Positions 9,078 through 17,163 are shown, counted from the stretch's first letter. The stretch is DNA of 32,712 bases from Ferruginibacter sp. (GCA_019638635.1 JAHBTM010000023.1:1-32712), one strand, 5' to 3'. The notes: generated from the letters alone by a model not told the origin. Translations and numbers: made by a program.

Positions 9078-9476
9078 TTTACACACGCCGGTTACAATCA
9101 TTTTCACATCATTTTGCCTGAACCCTCGTGGTAACTTTACCACCGGTACAACCACCTCATCGAGGCAGGTGGTGATTTCACACTCGGTACATAAAAAATG
9201 AACATGGTTATCATGATGGTGCCCATCGGTACAATCCTCTTTACATAAAGCGTACAGCACGGCATTATCAATCGTAGGTATTTGATGGATGATTCCCTTC
9301 TCCGCAAATGTTTGTAGTGTACGATATACCGTTACCCTGTCATGAAAACCTTTCAACCTACTTTCAATATCACTGTGCGACAAAGCGCCCCCGGCTTGCA
9401 TAAATATCTGTAACACCGATAAACGACTATCGGTAACGCTTAATTGATATTTCTTTAAAATGTCTTGCGCATTCAT
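9066..9476 (-). CDS. Fur-family transcriptional regulator (Zur-like)
   Basis: A 136-residue metal-responsive repressor. Residues 1-75 are the winged helix, with the DNA-recognition segment FHDRVTVYRTLQTFAEKG (about 44-61). The C-terminal half carries a histidine cluster (HHHDNHVHF, 86-94) for the regulatory metal and two CxxC pairs (C96/C99 and C132/C135) for the structural zinc of the Zur/PerR/Fur type. Which metal it senses cannot be told from sequence; Zur is my preferred reading. Its ATG shares one base with the SCO gene stop (TAATG), so the two are translationally coupled. A palindrome at 10262-10280, between this operon and merC, is the obvious candidate target. Confidence 0.9.
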   Translation of the reverse strand: MNAQDILKKYQLSVTDSRLSVLQIFMQAGGALSHSDIESRLKGFHDRVTVYRTLQTFAEKGIIHQIPTIDNAVLYALCKEDCTDGHHHDNHVHFLCTECEITTCLDEVVVPVVKLPRGFRQNDVKMIVTGVCKSCK

Positions 9477-10198
9477 TATGAAGGGTTATTGTTAAACCCG
9501 CCCACAAAACGGGTGGAGGTTACTTTTTCACTAAGCAGTTCACGAATGTCGAGCATCATCTTATCTACTTCATCACTGATTAGCCCATCGTATATACCGC
9601 GCACACGGCCCATTTTATCTACCAGTGCAAAAAACTGCGTATGAATAAACTGTTCGTTGATGTGTTGCGTGGTATCCGGTTTGCCGTTATCAATCATATA
9701 TCCTTTCCTGGCCAGAAAATACAGTTCCTGCTTATCGCCGGTTACAAAGTGCCAGTTCTTATTAGAGTCCGGTGTTTGGGTCATCAACTCACCAAAAGTG
9801 TAGGAACCATCCTCCTTACGCAATAGTTTGCCTTGAATCATTTGCTTTTCATAGGCTTTCAGCAACGGGATACTGTCGGTTTCCGGCATACAGGTATGAG
9901 AAACAATCAGGAATTGTTCTTCATGCTTATACGTATCATATACACGGCGCATGTTGGCATTCATTTTCGGACAAATCCCCTTGCAGGTTGTAAAAAAGTA
10001 TTCCGCCACATATACCTTTCCTTCCACCTGACGCTTGGTAATGGGTTGGTTGTTCTGATTCACAAAATTGAATTCGGGTATTTCTGCATTAATAACCGCC
10101 AGTTTCGATCTTGAAAAATCATATCCCTGCAATGCGAAATACAGGAACCCTCCTACGAGCGCAGCAAAAAATATCAGGTAAAAAGTGAGCTTATTCAT
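9476..10198 (-). CDS. SCO1/SenC family copper-binding protein
   Basis: A 240-residue thioredoxin-fold protein held by an N-terminal membrane anchor (about residues 5-23) and facing the periplasm. Copper-binding residues of the family are present: C72 and C76 in TCKGICPKM, and H186 in FIHTQFFALVDKMGRVRG. SCO proteins deliver copper to the CuA centre of cytochrome c oxidase or act as thiol reductases; no oxidase genes are visible here. The start at 10198 was chosen because the longer frame begins with TTG inside the -7 box at 10217-10224. It forms an operon with the Fur-family gene, which suggests metal-controlled expression. It diverges from merC. Confidence 0.9.
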   Translation of the reverse strand: MNKLTFYLIFFAALVGGFLYFALQGYDFSRSKLAVINAEIPEFNFVNQNNQPITKRQVEGKVYVAEYFFTTCKGICPKMNANMRRVYDTYKHEEQFLIVSHTCMPETDSIPLLKAYEKQMIQGKLLRKEDGSYTFGELMTQTPDSNKNWHFVTGDKQELYFLARKGYMIDNGKPDTTQHINEQFIHTQFFALVDKMGRVRGIYDGLISDEVDKMMLDIRELLSEKVTSTRFVGGFNNNPS

Positions 10199-10216
10199 AA
10201 TCATCTGCAATTGGTA

Positions 10217-10224
10217 CAAAGGTA
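10217..10224 (-). promoter_or_regulatory. Promoter -7 box for SCO-fur
   Basis: Reading the minus strand, TACCTTTG is an exact match to TAnnTTTG. A TTTTTG that could serve as the -33 element lies about 18 bases upstream (10243-10248). The box ends 18 bases before the ATG at 10198. Confidence 0.65.
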
Positions 10225-10261
10225 CTGCATCTATACCGGCATCAAAAATTCGCCGTATTAT

Positions 10262-10280
10262 TTTGCAACATTATTGCAAA
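10262..10280. promoter_or_regulatory. Perfect 7-5-7 palindrome, candidate Fur/Zur operator
   Basis: TTTGCAA-CATTA-TTGCAAA is a perfect inverted repeat of 7-base arms with a 5-base spacer. It lies between divergent promoters: seven bases upstream of the merC -7 box (so over its -35/-33 region) and just upstream of the SCO-fur -33 element. Size and AT content suit a Fur-family dimer site, and a Fur-family regulator is encoded by the adjoining operon. The link is inferred. Confidence 0.6.
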
Positions 10281-10288
10281 TTTAAGAT

Positions 10289-10296
10289 TATCTTTG
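10289..10296 (+). promoter_or_regulatory. Promoter -7 box for merC
   Basis: TATCTTTG is an exact match to TAnnTTTG, ending six bases before the ATG at 10303. The upstream palindrome would overlap the polymerase site, so a bound repressor would block it. Confidence 0.7.
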
Positions 10297-10302
10297 CGCA
10301 CG

Positions 10303-10692
10303 ATGAAATTAAAAGTGAACTGGGATGGTGTAGGCGTAGCGGCATCATTGGTATGCGCCATACATTGTGCGGTACTCCCGTTGATTTTAACCAGTTTGCC
10401 CATCCTGGGTATCGACCTGATACACGATCCGTATTTTGAATGGGGCATGATTTTATTGGCCATCGGTATTGGCGTTTACTCCCTTTACCATGGATTCGTG
10501 AAACACCACCGAAGATTACTCCCCTTTATCCTTTTTGCCACCGGCGCATTGCTACTCGTCACCAAGCAGATATTACACGATCAACAAACAATATTTCTAA
10601 TCCTGGCGGTGCCTTTCATCATTGCAGCCCACTGGATCAATTACCGGCTTTGCCATAAAAGTGTTTGTACATCGGAACACCATAAACATTAA
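10303..10692 (+). CDS. MerC-domain membrane protein
   Basis: A 129-residue integral membrane protein with about four hydrophobic segments. Residues 15-24 carry the MerC-type metal-binding signature CAIHCAVLP (C18, H21, C22) in the first membrane segment. The C-terminal tail is rich in Cys and His (CHKSVCTSEHHKH), suggesting metal capture. Canonical MerC imports Hg(II), but there are no other mer genes here; in this context (Fur-family regulator and SCO next door) transport of another soft metal such as zinc or copper is more likely. The ATG at 10303 is preferred to an in-frame TTG at 10294 that falls in the -7 box. The next gene follows after eight bases. Confidence 0.85.
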   Translation: MKLKVNWDGVGVAASLVCAIHCAVLPLILTSLPILGIDLIHDPYFEWGMILLAIGIGVYSLYHGFVKHHRRLLPFILFATGALLLVTKQILHDQQTIFLILAVPFIIAAHWINYRLCHKSVCTSEHHKH

Positions 10693-10700
10693 CTTTAAGG

Positions 10701-11123
10701 ATGAAATATTTTCTTTCATTCTTTTTGTTTTTCATATCAGTTACCATTTTGCAAGCGCAACCGGCAGAAACCATCATCCGCCAAAAGATGGGTGCTCAGG
10801 TAATAGCATGGAATAGCGGCCATCTGGAAGCATTTATGGAACCTTACTGGAAAAATGATTCACTCACTTTCATCGGTAAAAACGGTATAACCTACGGCTG
10901 GAATAACACCCTGGAAAGATATAAGAAAGGATATCCGGATGCCAAGGCAATGGGCAAACTGACATTCGAAATTATACACATACAAAAAACAGGTACGCAT
11001 TACCGTTATGTAACCGGAAAATGGATGCTGAAACGTGATGCCGGAGATTTAAACGGTCACTTCACCCTGGTGTTCAGAAAGTTGAAGGGTCAGTGGGTAA
11101 TCATTTCTGATCACAGCAGTTAA
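10701..11123 (+). CDS. Secreted SnoaL/DUF4440-like (NTF2-fold) protein
   Basis: A 140-residue protein with a clear signal peptide (about residues 1-19, ending LQAQ), so exported. The mature part fits the NTF2-like fold of DUF4440/SnoaL_3: an N-terminal helix with QVIAWNSGHLEAFMEPYW, then GITYGWNNTLERYKKGYPD, and final strands TLVFRKLKGQWVIISDHSS. Such proteins are often small-ligand binders or stand-alone stress proteins; no catalytic assignment is possible. It begins eight bases after merC and probably shares its transcript, although a near-consensus -7 box (TAACTTTA, 10690-10697) also precedes it. It ends one base from the convergent small membrane-protein gene. Confidence 0.8.
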   Translation: MKYFLSFFLFFISVTILQAQPAETIIRQKMGAQVIAWNSGHLEAFMEPYWKNDSLTFIGKNGITYGWNNTLERYKKGYPDAKAMGKLTFEIIHIQKTGTHYRYVTGKWMLKRDAGDLNGHFTLVFRKLKGQWVIISDHSS

Positions 11124-11124
11124 T

Positions 11125-11358
11125 TTATCTCCACTTGTTTCGGATGTATCGAAAAACCCACCAGGCGGTAAACACAAACTGCAGATAAAATATACCATTC
11201 AGCCAAAGAGGCACCGTATCGCCGGTACTTAAACTGCTGAAGTATGCCCACTTGAAATACATTCCCAGTGCTATTTGGACAATCATCCACAATAACCCCA
11301 TGCCAATAGATTGGACAATTTTGATGAAGAACAAACGGGTGTTGATGTTATCCGACAT
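11125..11358 (-). CDS. Small two-helix membrane protein, unknown function
   Basis: A 77-residue protein with two hydrophobic segments (about residues 10-35 and 48-68) and a basic C-terminus (RYIRNKWR). No family is recognised with confidence. It is judged real because an exact -7 box (TAACTTTG, 11363-11370 on the minus strand) ends four bases before its ATG, the same spacing seen at several other genes in the window, and because residue composition is typical of an inner-membrane protein. It is convergent with the DUF4440 gene. Confidence 0.6.
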   Translation of the reverse strand: MSDNINTRLFFIKIVQSIGMGLLWMIVQIALGMYFKWAYFSSLSTGDTVPLWLNGIFYLQFVFTAWWVFRYIRNKWR

Positions 11359-11362
11359 GCTA

Positions 11363-11370
11363 CAAAGTTA
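11363..11370 (-). promoter_or_regulatory. Promoter -7 box for the small membrane protein
   Basis: On the minus strand TAACTTTG matches TAnnTTTG exactly and ends four bases before the ATG, predicting a nearly leaderless mRNA. Confidence 0.6.
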
Positions 11371-11411
11371 TGGAAGGATTAGAAAAATGAAAGTATATAC
11401 TCCTCAACACA

Positions 11412-12170
11412 TTATGGAATCAGTAACCTTTTAAATGCAGCACTGTCGCCATTAAATACATTAAAATCCACGTTCCCCTGAATGCCACTCACCTTCCCCG
11501 ATTCGCTGTGTTGCCAGAAATGCCAACTCCGCCCAATGCGCGGACGCTGGGTTTCGTAATGAGCAATCCAAAGCGGATACGCATCAAAATGGCCGGCTAG
11601 CCAGGTTTCATAAAAATGCGAACCGGTATACAAGATGGGTTTCACTCCATAAGCGGCTTCCACTTTCTCCAACCAGATTTTCACTGAAGCGATCAACGCT
11701 GACCGGGAGACTCCATTGGTTTCTTCAATATCCAATACCGGCGGCAGGTCGCCCGGTTTCAATGTAACACGCCGGATGAAATGAGTTGCCTGTGCAGCAG
11801 CATCCACCGCCGGATGAAAATAATGATATGCTCCACGAACCATTCGGTTGGCGCGGGCCTCTCTCCAGTTGCGGTTGAAATGATGATCCTTTATCCTCTT
11901 CCCTTCGGTGGCTTTGATAAAAACAAAACCTAGGCGGATCCCTTCTACCTCCATATTCCGTACCTCATGCCAGTCGATTTTTTGTTGATAACGGCTCACA
12001 TCAATTCCATGAATATGGTACCGCTTCGGAATGGAAATTCCAAACTCACGGCAATGCACACTCGAAGATAAAAACCCCTGTCGTGCATAATAAAATACGA
12101 CCGCAGTAATTGATAACATCACTACCGTTGTTATCACTATCGGTCCAACCCTGCGTTTCCTGCGCGCCAC
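11412..12170 (-). CDS. GH25-family lysozyme-like glycoside hydrolase, membrane anchored
   Basis: A 252-residue protein with an N-terminal basic stretch and one membrane segment (about residues 10-28), so the enzyme domain faces the periplasm. The GH25 (Chalaropsis/Cellosyl lysozyme) signature is clear: HGIDVSRYQ at 54-62, with D57, and the catalytic acidic pair in PVLDIEE (D147 and E149/E150), followed by ILYTGSHFYETWL and a final PLWIAHY-like strand. It should cleave peptidoglycan between MurNAc and GlcNAc. The start is GTG, sharing one base with the stop of the upstream M1 peptidase gene (TAGTG), so translation is probably coupled. The next in-frame Met is inside the membrane segment and is a poor start. 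Confidence 0.9.
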   Translation of the reverse strand: MARRKRRVGPIVITTVVMLSITAVVFYYARQGFLSSSVHCREFGISIPKRYHIHGIDVSRYQQKIDWHEVRNMEVEGIRLGFVFIKATEGKRIKDHHFNRNWREARANRMVRGAYHYFHPAVDAAAQATHFIRRVTLKPGDLPPVLDIEETNGVSRSALIASVKIWLEKVEAAYGVKPILYTGSHFYETWLAGHFDAYPLWIAHYETQRPRIGRSWHFWQHSESGKVSGIQGNVDFNVFNGDSAAFKRLLIP

Positions 12171-14107
12171 TATTTCATTATTTTTTTAACTACCCTCTCT
12201 GAGGCATTGAATATTTCAAGATAATACACTCCGCGTGGTAGATCAGACCAATCGGGCTGCCAGAAAGCTGCGCCGTTCAACAGGTTAATGGTGTGTTGCT
12301 TCAAACGTTGTCCGAGATTATTAAACAACGACACCCGCACACTGGTACCCTGAAAATTCTGAAACACCACCTGGGTGGGGCCTGTAACGGGATTGGGGGA
12401 CACCTGTACGGTTGCCGGACCACTCACCACGTAAGGCACTTCCTGCACTACATTGTTATCGGAGAGCAACCACAGCTCCGGATCTACAAAAGCAGAATCG
12501 GGTGTAAAGCCCAACTGCTCAATGAAGGTTTGTCCGCTAAACCGATGATCGACCACCACCGTCTTCTTCAGATTACCGCTTACAAACTGAATGGGAACGG
12601 GCATTTCATAAAAGGCAACCGACGGATGTGAAGTAGTTTGATGAAGTTGAAAACGCACCCCTGTAGGCCCATATTTACTCCATTGCAACCTATAGGTAGG
12701 ATACCCTTCTCCTTCAAACCATTGCCTGAAAAAGGCAGTGAGGTTTTTACCGCTCGCCTGTTCGAGGTGTTGAACCAGTTGTGGTGTGCGTGCAAAACCA
12801 TAGGCCAATGCAGGATCATTTAAATAATTACGCAATCCGGTGAAGAACGCTTCTTCTCCCAACATGAATCGCAACATATACACCAGATACGCCCCTTTGT
12901 AATAAGATAAGCGGGCGGAGAAAATTCTGGACACACTGGTGGTATCATCCACCTTTACTGACCCCCCGGGCTCCTGTGTTATGTTATCTATCAAGGCTCT
13001 TCGTGTAGGCAATCGCGTTAGTGGATACTTTTCTTCCATCCAGTAAATTGAAAAGTGGGTGGCGAATCCCTCGTTGAGCCAGATGTCTTCCCAGGAACCA
13101 CAGGTAACTTTATTGCCAAACCATTGATGCACCAGTTCATGCGCCACCAGCGTTTCATCGAGTGTGCCGATAAAAGACATGGTCTGATGTTCCATCCCTC
13201 CACTCCAGCTAAATTGCACATGTCCGTACCGTTCATTCATAAAGGGATACGGGCCCAACCAGCGGTCGTAGTACACAAGTTGATCCAGCACCTCCTGAAT
13301 TTCAGCAATGAAAAAGTTTACATGTTCAGGATAACAATAGGAGTACATGGGCAACACCCCACCACTCAATGTTGCAGCATGTTGCAGTACCGTATAATTG
13401 GTAATGGCAAAACAAACCAGATATGTTGCAATTGGATAACGGTGCTTCCATTGGGTTAATACCTGATCTGTACCTACAGGCGTTTCAAATTGTAACATAC
13501 CATTGCTTGCCGCACGAAACTGTGAGGGATGCAGAATAGACACCCGGATACTGTCGGCCTTATCATTCAACCCATTCTTACAGGGCCACCAATCCATAGA
13601 GCCATACGGTTCGCTCAACGACCACATTACAGGAACGCCTGAGTGAAAACGCTGGGCAAAAGAGCCAAATCCGTTCACAGGTGGAACACCCCGATAATAC
13701 ACATGTACTGAATCTCTGGTTCCCGTAGGAACGGTTTGATTCATAGAAATTTCAACCGCATCACGGGTATGCGTAAACGCAAGTTGTGTGTTCCCGTTTT
13801 TCACACTATCTACGGTTAGGGCGTTGGTAAGGTCGAGCACAAGGGTTGACACATCCTCTACTGCTGTGAAATGCACTCCCACATTGCCCTGAATGCGGCG
13901 CACCGCCGGGGTCATTTCCCAAAAGCAATCATAAAAATGTACATCAATGTTCTCGGTGGACTGCGTACGCGCTTGTGCCATTGTTGCACCTTCGAGTAAA
14001 CGTTGTTGAGAGACCGCCTCTGTAAAGTGCTTACATACGGCAGGTTGCGCATACACATTATTTTTAATAAGAAACAATGCGCTTACACAGAAAAAAAATA
14101 GCCGCAT
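12170..14107 (-). CDS. Secreted M1-family metallopeptidase with type IX secretion C-terminal domain
   Basis: A 645-residue exported aminopeptidase-like protein. The signal peptide spans about residues 1-20 (ending VYAQ). The zinc motif HELVHQW (13121-13141 on the minus strand), with NEGFAT 18-24 residues later, gives the M1 HExxH-x18-E site. The exopeptidase motif, usually GxMEN, reads GGMEH here, so amino-terminal recognition may differ. The last 75 or so residues are a type IX secretion sorting domain (SPNPVTGPTQVVF, LFNNLGQRL, LPRGVYYLEI, ending KKIMK). The protein is thus probably released or attached at the cell surface. ATGs at 14113 and 14107 both fit; the longer frame starts with TTG. 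It is translationally coupled to the GH25 gene. Confidence 0.92.
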   Translation of the reverse strand: MRLFFFCVSALFLIKNNVYAQPAVCKHFTEAVSQQRLLEGATMAQARTQSTENIDVHFYDCFWEMTPAVRRIQGNVGVHFTAVEDVSTLVLDLTNALTVDSVKNGNTQLAFTHTRDAVEISMNQTVPTGTRDSVHVYYRGVPPVNGFGSFAQRFHSGVPVMWSLSEPYGSMDWWPCKNGLNDKADSIRVSILHPSQFRAASNGMLQFETPVGTDQVLTQWKHRYPIATYLVCFAITNYTVLQHAATLSGGVLPMYSYCYPEHVNFFIAEIQEVLDQLVYYDRWLGPYPFMNERYGHVQFSWSGGMEHQTMSFIGTLDETLVAHELVHQWFGNKVTCGSWEDIWLNEGFATHFSIYWMEEKYPLTRLPTRRALIDNITQEPGGSVKVDDTTSVSRIFSARLSYYKGAYLVYMLRFMLGEEAFFTGLRNYLNDPALAYGFARTPQLVQHLEQASGKNLTAFFRQWFEGEGYPTYRLQWSKYGPTGVRFQLHQTTSHPSVAFYEMPVPIQFVSGNLKKTVVVDHRFSGQTFIEQLGFTPDSAFVDPELWLLSDNNVVQEVPYVVSGPATVQVSPNPVTGPTQVVFQNFQGTSVRVSLFNNLGQRLKQHTINLLNGAAFWQPDWSDLPRGVYYLEIFNASERVVKKIMK

Positions 14108-14157
14108 ACACATAAAATTATAGGTGAAAATTGACAATAATTTTTTGAAAAGAACGT

Positions 14158-14165
14158 TAGATTTG
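14158..14165 (+). promoter_or_regulatory. Promoter -7 box for the lytic transglycosylase
   Basis: TAGATTTG matches TAnnTTTG exactly, 23 bases before the ATG at 14189. It lies in the divergent gap with the M1 peptidase gene; a TTG at 14131-14133 is a possible, slightly distant -33 element. Confidence 0.5.
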
Positions 14166-14188
14166 CTGCCTTATTGCAAAAAAATCCA

Positions 14189-15043
14189 ATGTCTAATCTA
14201 TTGAAAAAATGCTTCTTCATCTTCCTGTGCCTGGCGGTGTTTTCCGCTGCCGGAGCTTCCACCATATCAGACACCGGCCGGATACAACTCGCCCATGCCG
14301 AAGCACCTATTTGCACAGAAATATACAAAGCGAATGTGGTATTTCCGAGTATTTTTTCCGGACAGGAAGAGCGGATGAAAACGTATATCCTCAACTTCTC
14401 GAAAAACCGCCGCGATTATGTTATTCGTATGCACCAAAAAAGTCGTCGGTATTTTTCTAAAGTATCTAACATATTCAATACATATGGAGTGCCTGCGGAG
14501 TTCAGGGTGCTGATGGCCCTTGAAAGCGCATTCAATGCACAAGCGGTTTCAAAAGCAGGTGCCGTAGGTTTCTGGCAGTTTATGGATCAGCCCGCCAAGG
14601 AATACGGATTGAAAATTATTGAAGGCCAGCTTCCGGGGAAATCCATTTCCACAGCCAAAAAGCATACAACGGTTAAAGGAAAAAGCGTGCTGCCGACCGA
14701 CGACCGTACGCATTTTACCAAATCCACCTATGCCGCGGCCAAATACCTGCGCGACAGAAGCAGGAACTTAAACAATAACTGGTTGCTCATCGCTGCCAGT
14801 TACAACTGGGGCATTGGAAATGTGTGGGCCGCCATGAAGAAAACCAAACTCGAACAACCCGACTATTGGGATATTGAACCATATGTTCCTGCTGAAACCC
14901 GTGCTTACGTGTTAAACTTCATCACCCTGAATGTATTGTTTCATAATTACGATGCCTTCCTGAAAAACGATCTTCGGTTTGAAGACCGGGAGGTGAAGCA
15001 ACTACTCCTGCCCGTTATCAACCCCACCGCACAAACCCTCTAA
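14189..15043 (+). CDS. Lytic transglycosylase (SLT domain, MltD-like)
   Basis: A 284-residue exported enzyme that cleaves peptidoglycan glycan strands to 1,6-anhydro ends. Residues 1-24 form a signal peptide. The SLT domain includes the catalytic glutamate E112 in LMALESAFN, followed by SKAGAVGFWQFM (about 121-132) and ASYNWGIGNV for the canonical AYNxG motif. A Lys/Ser/Thr-rich insertion sits at about 147-170. No LysM domain follows, unlike full MltD, so wall targeting must rely on the catalytic domain or partners. The start was chosen at the ATG after the promoter; an in-frame TTG at 14174 is less likely. With the GH25 gene nearby, this is a wall-turnover neighbourhood. Confidence 0.92.
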   Translation: MSNLLKKCFFIFLCLAVFSAAGASTISDTGRIQLAHAEAPICTEIYKANVVFPSIFSGQEERMKTYILNFSKNRRDYVIRMHQKSRRYFSKVSNIFNTYGVPAEFRVLMALESAFNAQAVSKAGAVGFWQFMDQPAKEYGLKIIEGQLPGKSISTAKKHTTVKGKSVLPTDDRTHFTKSTYAAAKYLRDRSRNLNNNWLLIAASYNWGIGNVWAAMKKTKLEQPDYWDIEPYVPAETRAYVLNFITLNVLFHNYDAFLKNDLRFEDREVKQLLLPVINPTAQTL

Positions 15044-15060
15044 AGAGCTTAGGAAAGAAG

Positions 15061-15068
15061 TATCTTTG
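15061..15068 (+). promoter_or_regulatory. Promoter -7 box for the radical SAM gene
   Basis: TATCTTTG matches TAnnTTTG exactly and ends four bases before the ATG at 15073. No clear TTG -33 element is present. Confidence 0.65.
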
Positions 15069-15072
15069 TTGC

Positions 15073-16101
15073 ATGCCCCGTTTCCATTTAGGCGATAGCC
15101 TGAATTTATTGCGCAAGCTTACTTTTCGCCGTGTGTGGAACGGACTTAAAGTATTCAGCAGTTTTTATATCAGCCGCATCACCGGACGGCCAGTGCAATG
15201 GGGTTTGCCGTATTCCATCTCTTTTGAACCAACCACCAGTTGCAATTTACGATGCCCTGAATGCCCCAGTGGCATGCGTAGTTTCACACGACCCACAGGA
15301 ATGCTGCAACCGTCATTTTTTGAAAAAACCATCAACGAAATCCATCGCGATATTTTCTACCTGATTTTTTATTTTCAGGGTGAACCATATCTGAATCCGC
15401 AATTTTTGAACATGGTTCAATACGCCTCTTCCAAAAAAATTTACACCGCCACCTCTACCAACGCCCATTACCTCAATGACGAAAATGCCAAAAAAACGGT
15501 TGAAAGCGGATTAGACAGACTCATCATTTCTATTGATGGCACTACGCAGGAAGTGTATGAACAATACCGGGTGGGAGGAAAACTAGAAAAAGTAATTGCA
15601 GGCACAGAAAATATTGTGAAGTGGAAGAAGGCATTGAAATCGAAAAAACCATTTGTCATATTTCAGTTTCTGGTAGTGAAACCGAACGAGCATCAAATGA
15701 AAGCGGTTCAGGAGTTGGGTGCACGCCTTGGCGTAGATCAGGTAAGATTCAAAACGGCGCAGGTGTACGATTACGAAAACGATCCCCATCAACTGATTCC
15801 CGATAACCGCGCTTATAGCCGGTATCATCAATCACCTGAAGGGAAAAATATCCCCAAAAACAAATTATCAAACCGTTGCTGGAAACTTTGGCACGCAAAT
15901 GTGATTACATTTGACGGACGGGTAGTGCCCTGTTGCTTTGATAAAGATGCCACGCACCAATTGGGCAACCTTGCAACCGAATCGTTTCGAGACATCTGGA
16001 AAAACCCGAACTACCGGCAGTTCCGTAAAGAGCTGTTGCATAGCAGGAAGAACATAGATATTTGTGCCAATTGCAGCGAAGGCCTGTCTGTTTGGAAATA
16101 A
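15073..16101 (+). CDS. Radical SAM protein with SPASM-type C-terminus
   Basis: A 342-residue iron-sulfur enzyme. The radical SAM cluster motif CNLRCPEC (C57, C61, C64) follows YSISFEPTTS, and later beta strands RLIISIDGTTQEVYEQYR fit the partial TIM barrel. The C-terminal region has the SPASM/twitch-like pattern CWKLWHANVITFDGRVVPCC, then LGNLATESFRDIWKN and a final CANC, enough cysteines for at least one auxiliary cluster. SPASM proteins modify peptides, proteins or small molecules; no precursor peptide gene is apparent next to it, so the substrate is unknown. The AI-2E permease gene follows after ten bases, suggesting cotranscription. Confidence 0.9.
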   Translation: MPRFHLGDSLNLLRKLTFRRVWNGLKVFSSFYISRITGRPVQWGLPYSISFEPTTSCNLRCPECPSGMRSFTRPTGMLQPSFFEKTINEIHRDIFYLIFYFQGEPYLNPQFLNMVQYASSKKIYTATSTNAHYLNDENAKKTVESGLDRLIISIDGTTQEVYEQYRVGGKLEKVIAGTENIVKWKKALKSKKPFVIFQFLVVKPNEHQMKAVQELGARLGVDQVRFKTAQVYDYENDPHQLIPDNRAYSRYHQSPEGKNIPKNKLSNRCWKLWHANVITFDGRVVPCCFDKDATHQLGNLATESFRDIWKNPNYRQFRKELLHSRKNIDICANCSEGLSVWK

Positions 16102-16111
16102 ATTGTTTTAT

Positions 16112-17134
16112 ATGGATAACCTTACATTCAATAACCGGCTCCGGCAGGTCATTTTACTCGGGCTGATTATTTTAATCTTGCTGGTATTGTTCGGCACGCT
16201 CCGTTCCCTGCTTACCGGTATGCTGGGCGCGGTTACTCTTTATATACTCACGCGTGGAATGTACTTTCAGCATACCATGAAACACAAGTGGAACAAATCA
16301 CTCACTGCGTTTCTGTACATTTTCGGATTTCTGATTATTGTGGCTATTCCTATCTATGCGAGTGTGCAGCTGGTTTCTCCCAAAATCAACGAAATGCTTA
16401 AAAACCAGGATGCCATCATGAACAGCCTGAAAGGGTTTTCTGACCGGGTGTTCAGCATGACGGGCTTCAGGGTGTTATCAGAATCGAACGTTCAAAATAT
16501 TTCGGAGAAGGTTACGAGTTTAATTCCACAACTCCTCAACAGCACGGCCAATGTGTTCTCCAATTTATTGCTGATGTTCTTCATCTATTATTATATGCTG
16601 ATGAACGGACTGGATATGGAGAAACAGCTCACCCGCATGGTGCCTTTGAAAAAAAGCAATATTGATCAGCTCACGTCGGAAACTAAAATCATGGTAAAAG
16701 CGAATGCATTGGGAATACCCATCATTTGTGCCGTACAGGGAATTTTCGCTACACTCGGTTACTGGATTTTTGGAATTGAAGACTGGGGTTTGTGGGGATT
16801 TGTAACCGGGGTGCTGGCATACTTCCCCATCATTGGAACGATGGCTGTATGGGTTCCATTGGTAATTTATCAGTTTTCTGTGGGAGATACCGGGCCTGGA
16901 ATCGGGCTTACCATTTATAGCATCATTGTTACCGGTAACGTAGATTACATCACCCGACTGAGCCTGATGAAAAAAATGGGCAACGTGCACCCGCTGGTAA
17001 CGGTGATGGGTGTAATTGTAGGACTGGGTTTGTTTGGGTTCATCGGACTGATATTCGGGCCCTTGCTCATCAGCTACCTGTTTATTTTAATTAAAATTTA
17101 TGTGAATGAATTCTCTGAAACAGAGGATAATTGA
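16112..17134 (+). CDS. AI-2E family transporter (permease)
   Basis: A 340-residue polytopic membrane protein of the AI-2E transporter family (PF01594-like), with about eight membrane segments: two at residues 10-50, one at 57-80, one at about 150-170 and four in the C-terminal half. The family pattern GIPIICAVQGIFATLGYWIFG and the late LFGFIGLIFGPLLISYLFI are visible. Members export small molecules or ions; the substrate here is not predictable. The ATG at 16112 is preferred over an in-frame TTG at 16064 that lies within the preceding radical SAM gene. Its 3' end leads 29 bases later into the MarR gene. Confidence 0.9.
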   Translation: MDNLTFNNRLRQVILLGLIILILLVLFGTLRSLLTGMLGAVTLYILTRGMYFQHTMKHKWNKSLTAFLYIFGFLIIVAIPIYASVQLVSPKINEMLKNQDAIMNSLKGFSDRVFSMTGFRVLSESNVQNISEKVTSLIPQLLNSTANVFSNLLLMFFIYYYMLMNGLDMEKQLTRMVPLKKSNIDQLTSETKIMVKANALGIPIICAVQGIFATLGYWIFGIEDWGLWGFVTGVLAYFPIIGTMAVWVPLVIYQFSVGDTGPGIGLTIYSIIVTGNVDYITRLSLMKKMGNVHPLVTVMGVIVGLGLFGFIGLIFGPLLISYLFILIKIYVNEFSETEDN

Positions 17135-17163
17135 CAGATGTTTCCCACCTTTGCAGCACCATT

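Noticed and set aside
13055-13459. 134-codon plus-strand frame inside the M1 peptidase gene
   Set aside because: Antisense to the zinc-site region; composition reflects the complementary strand.
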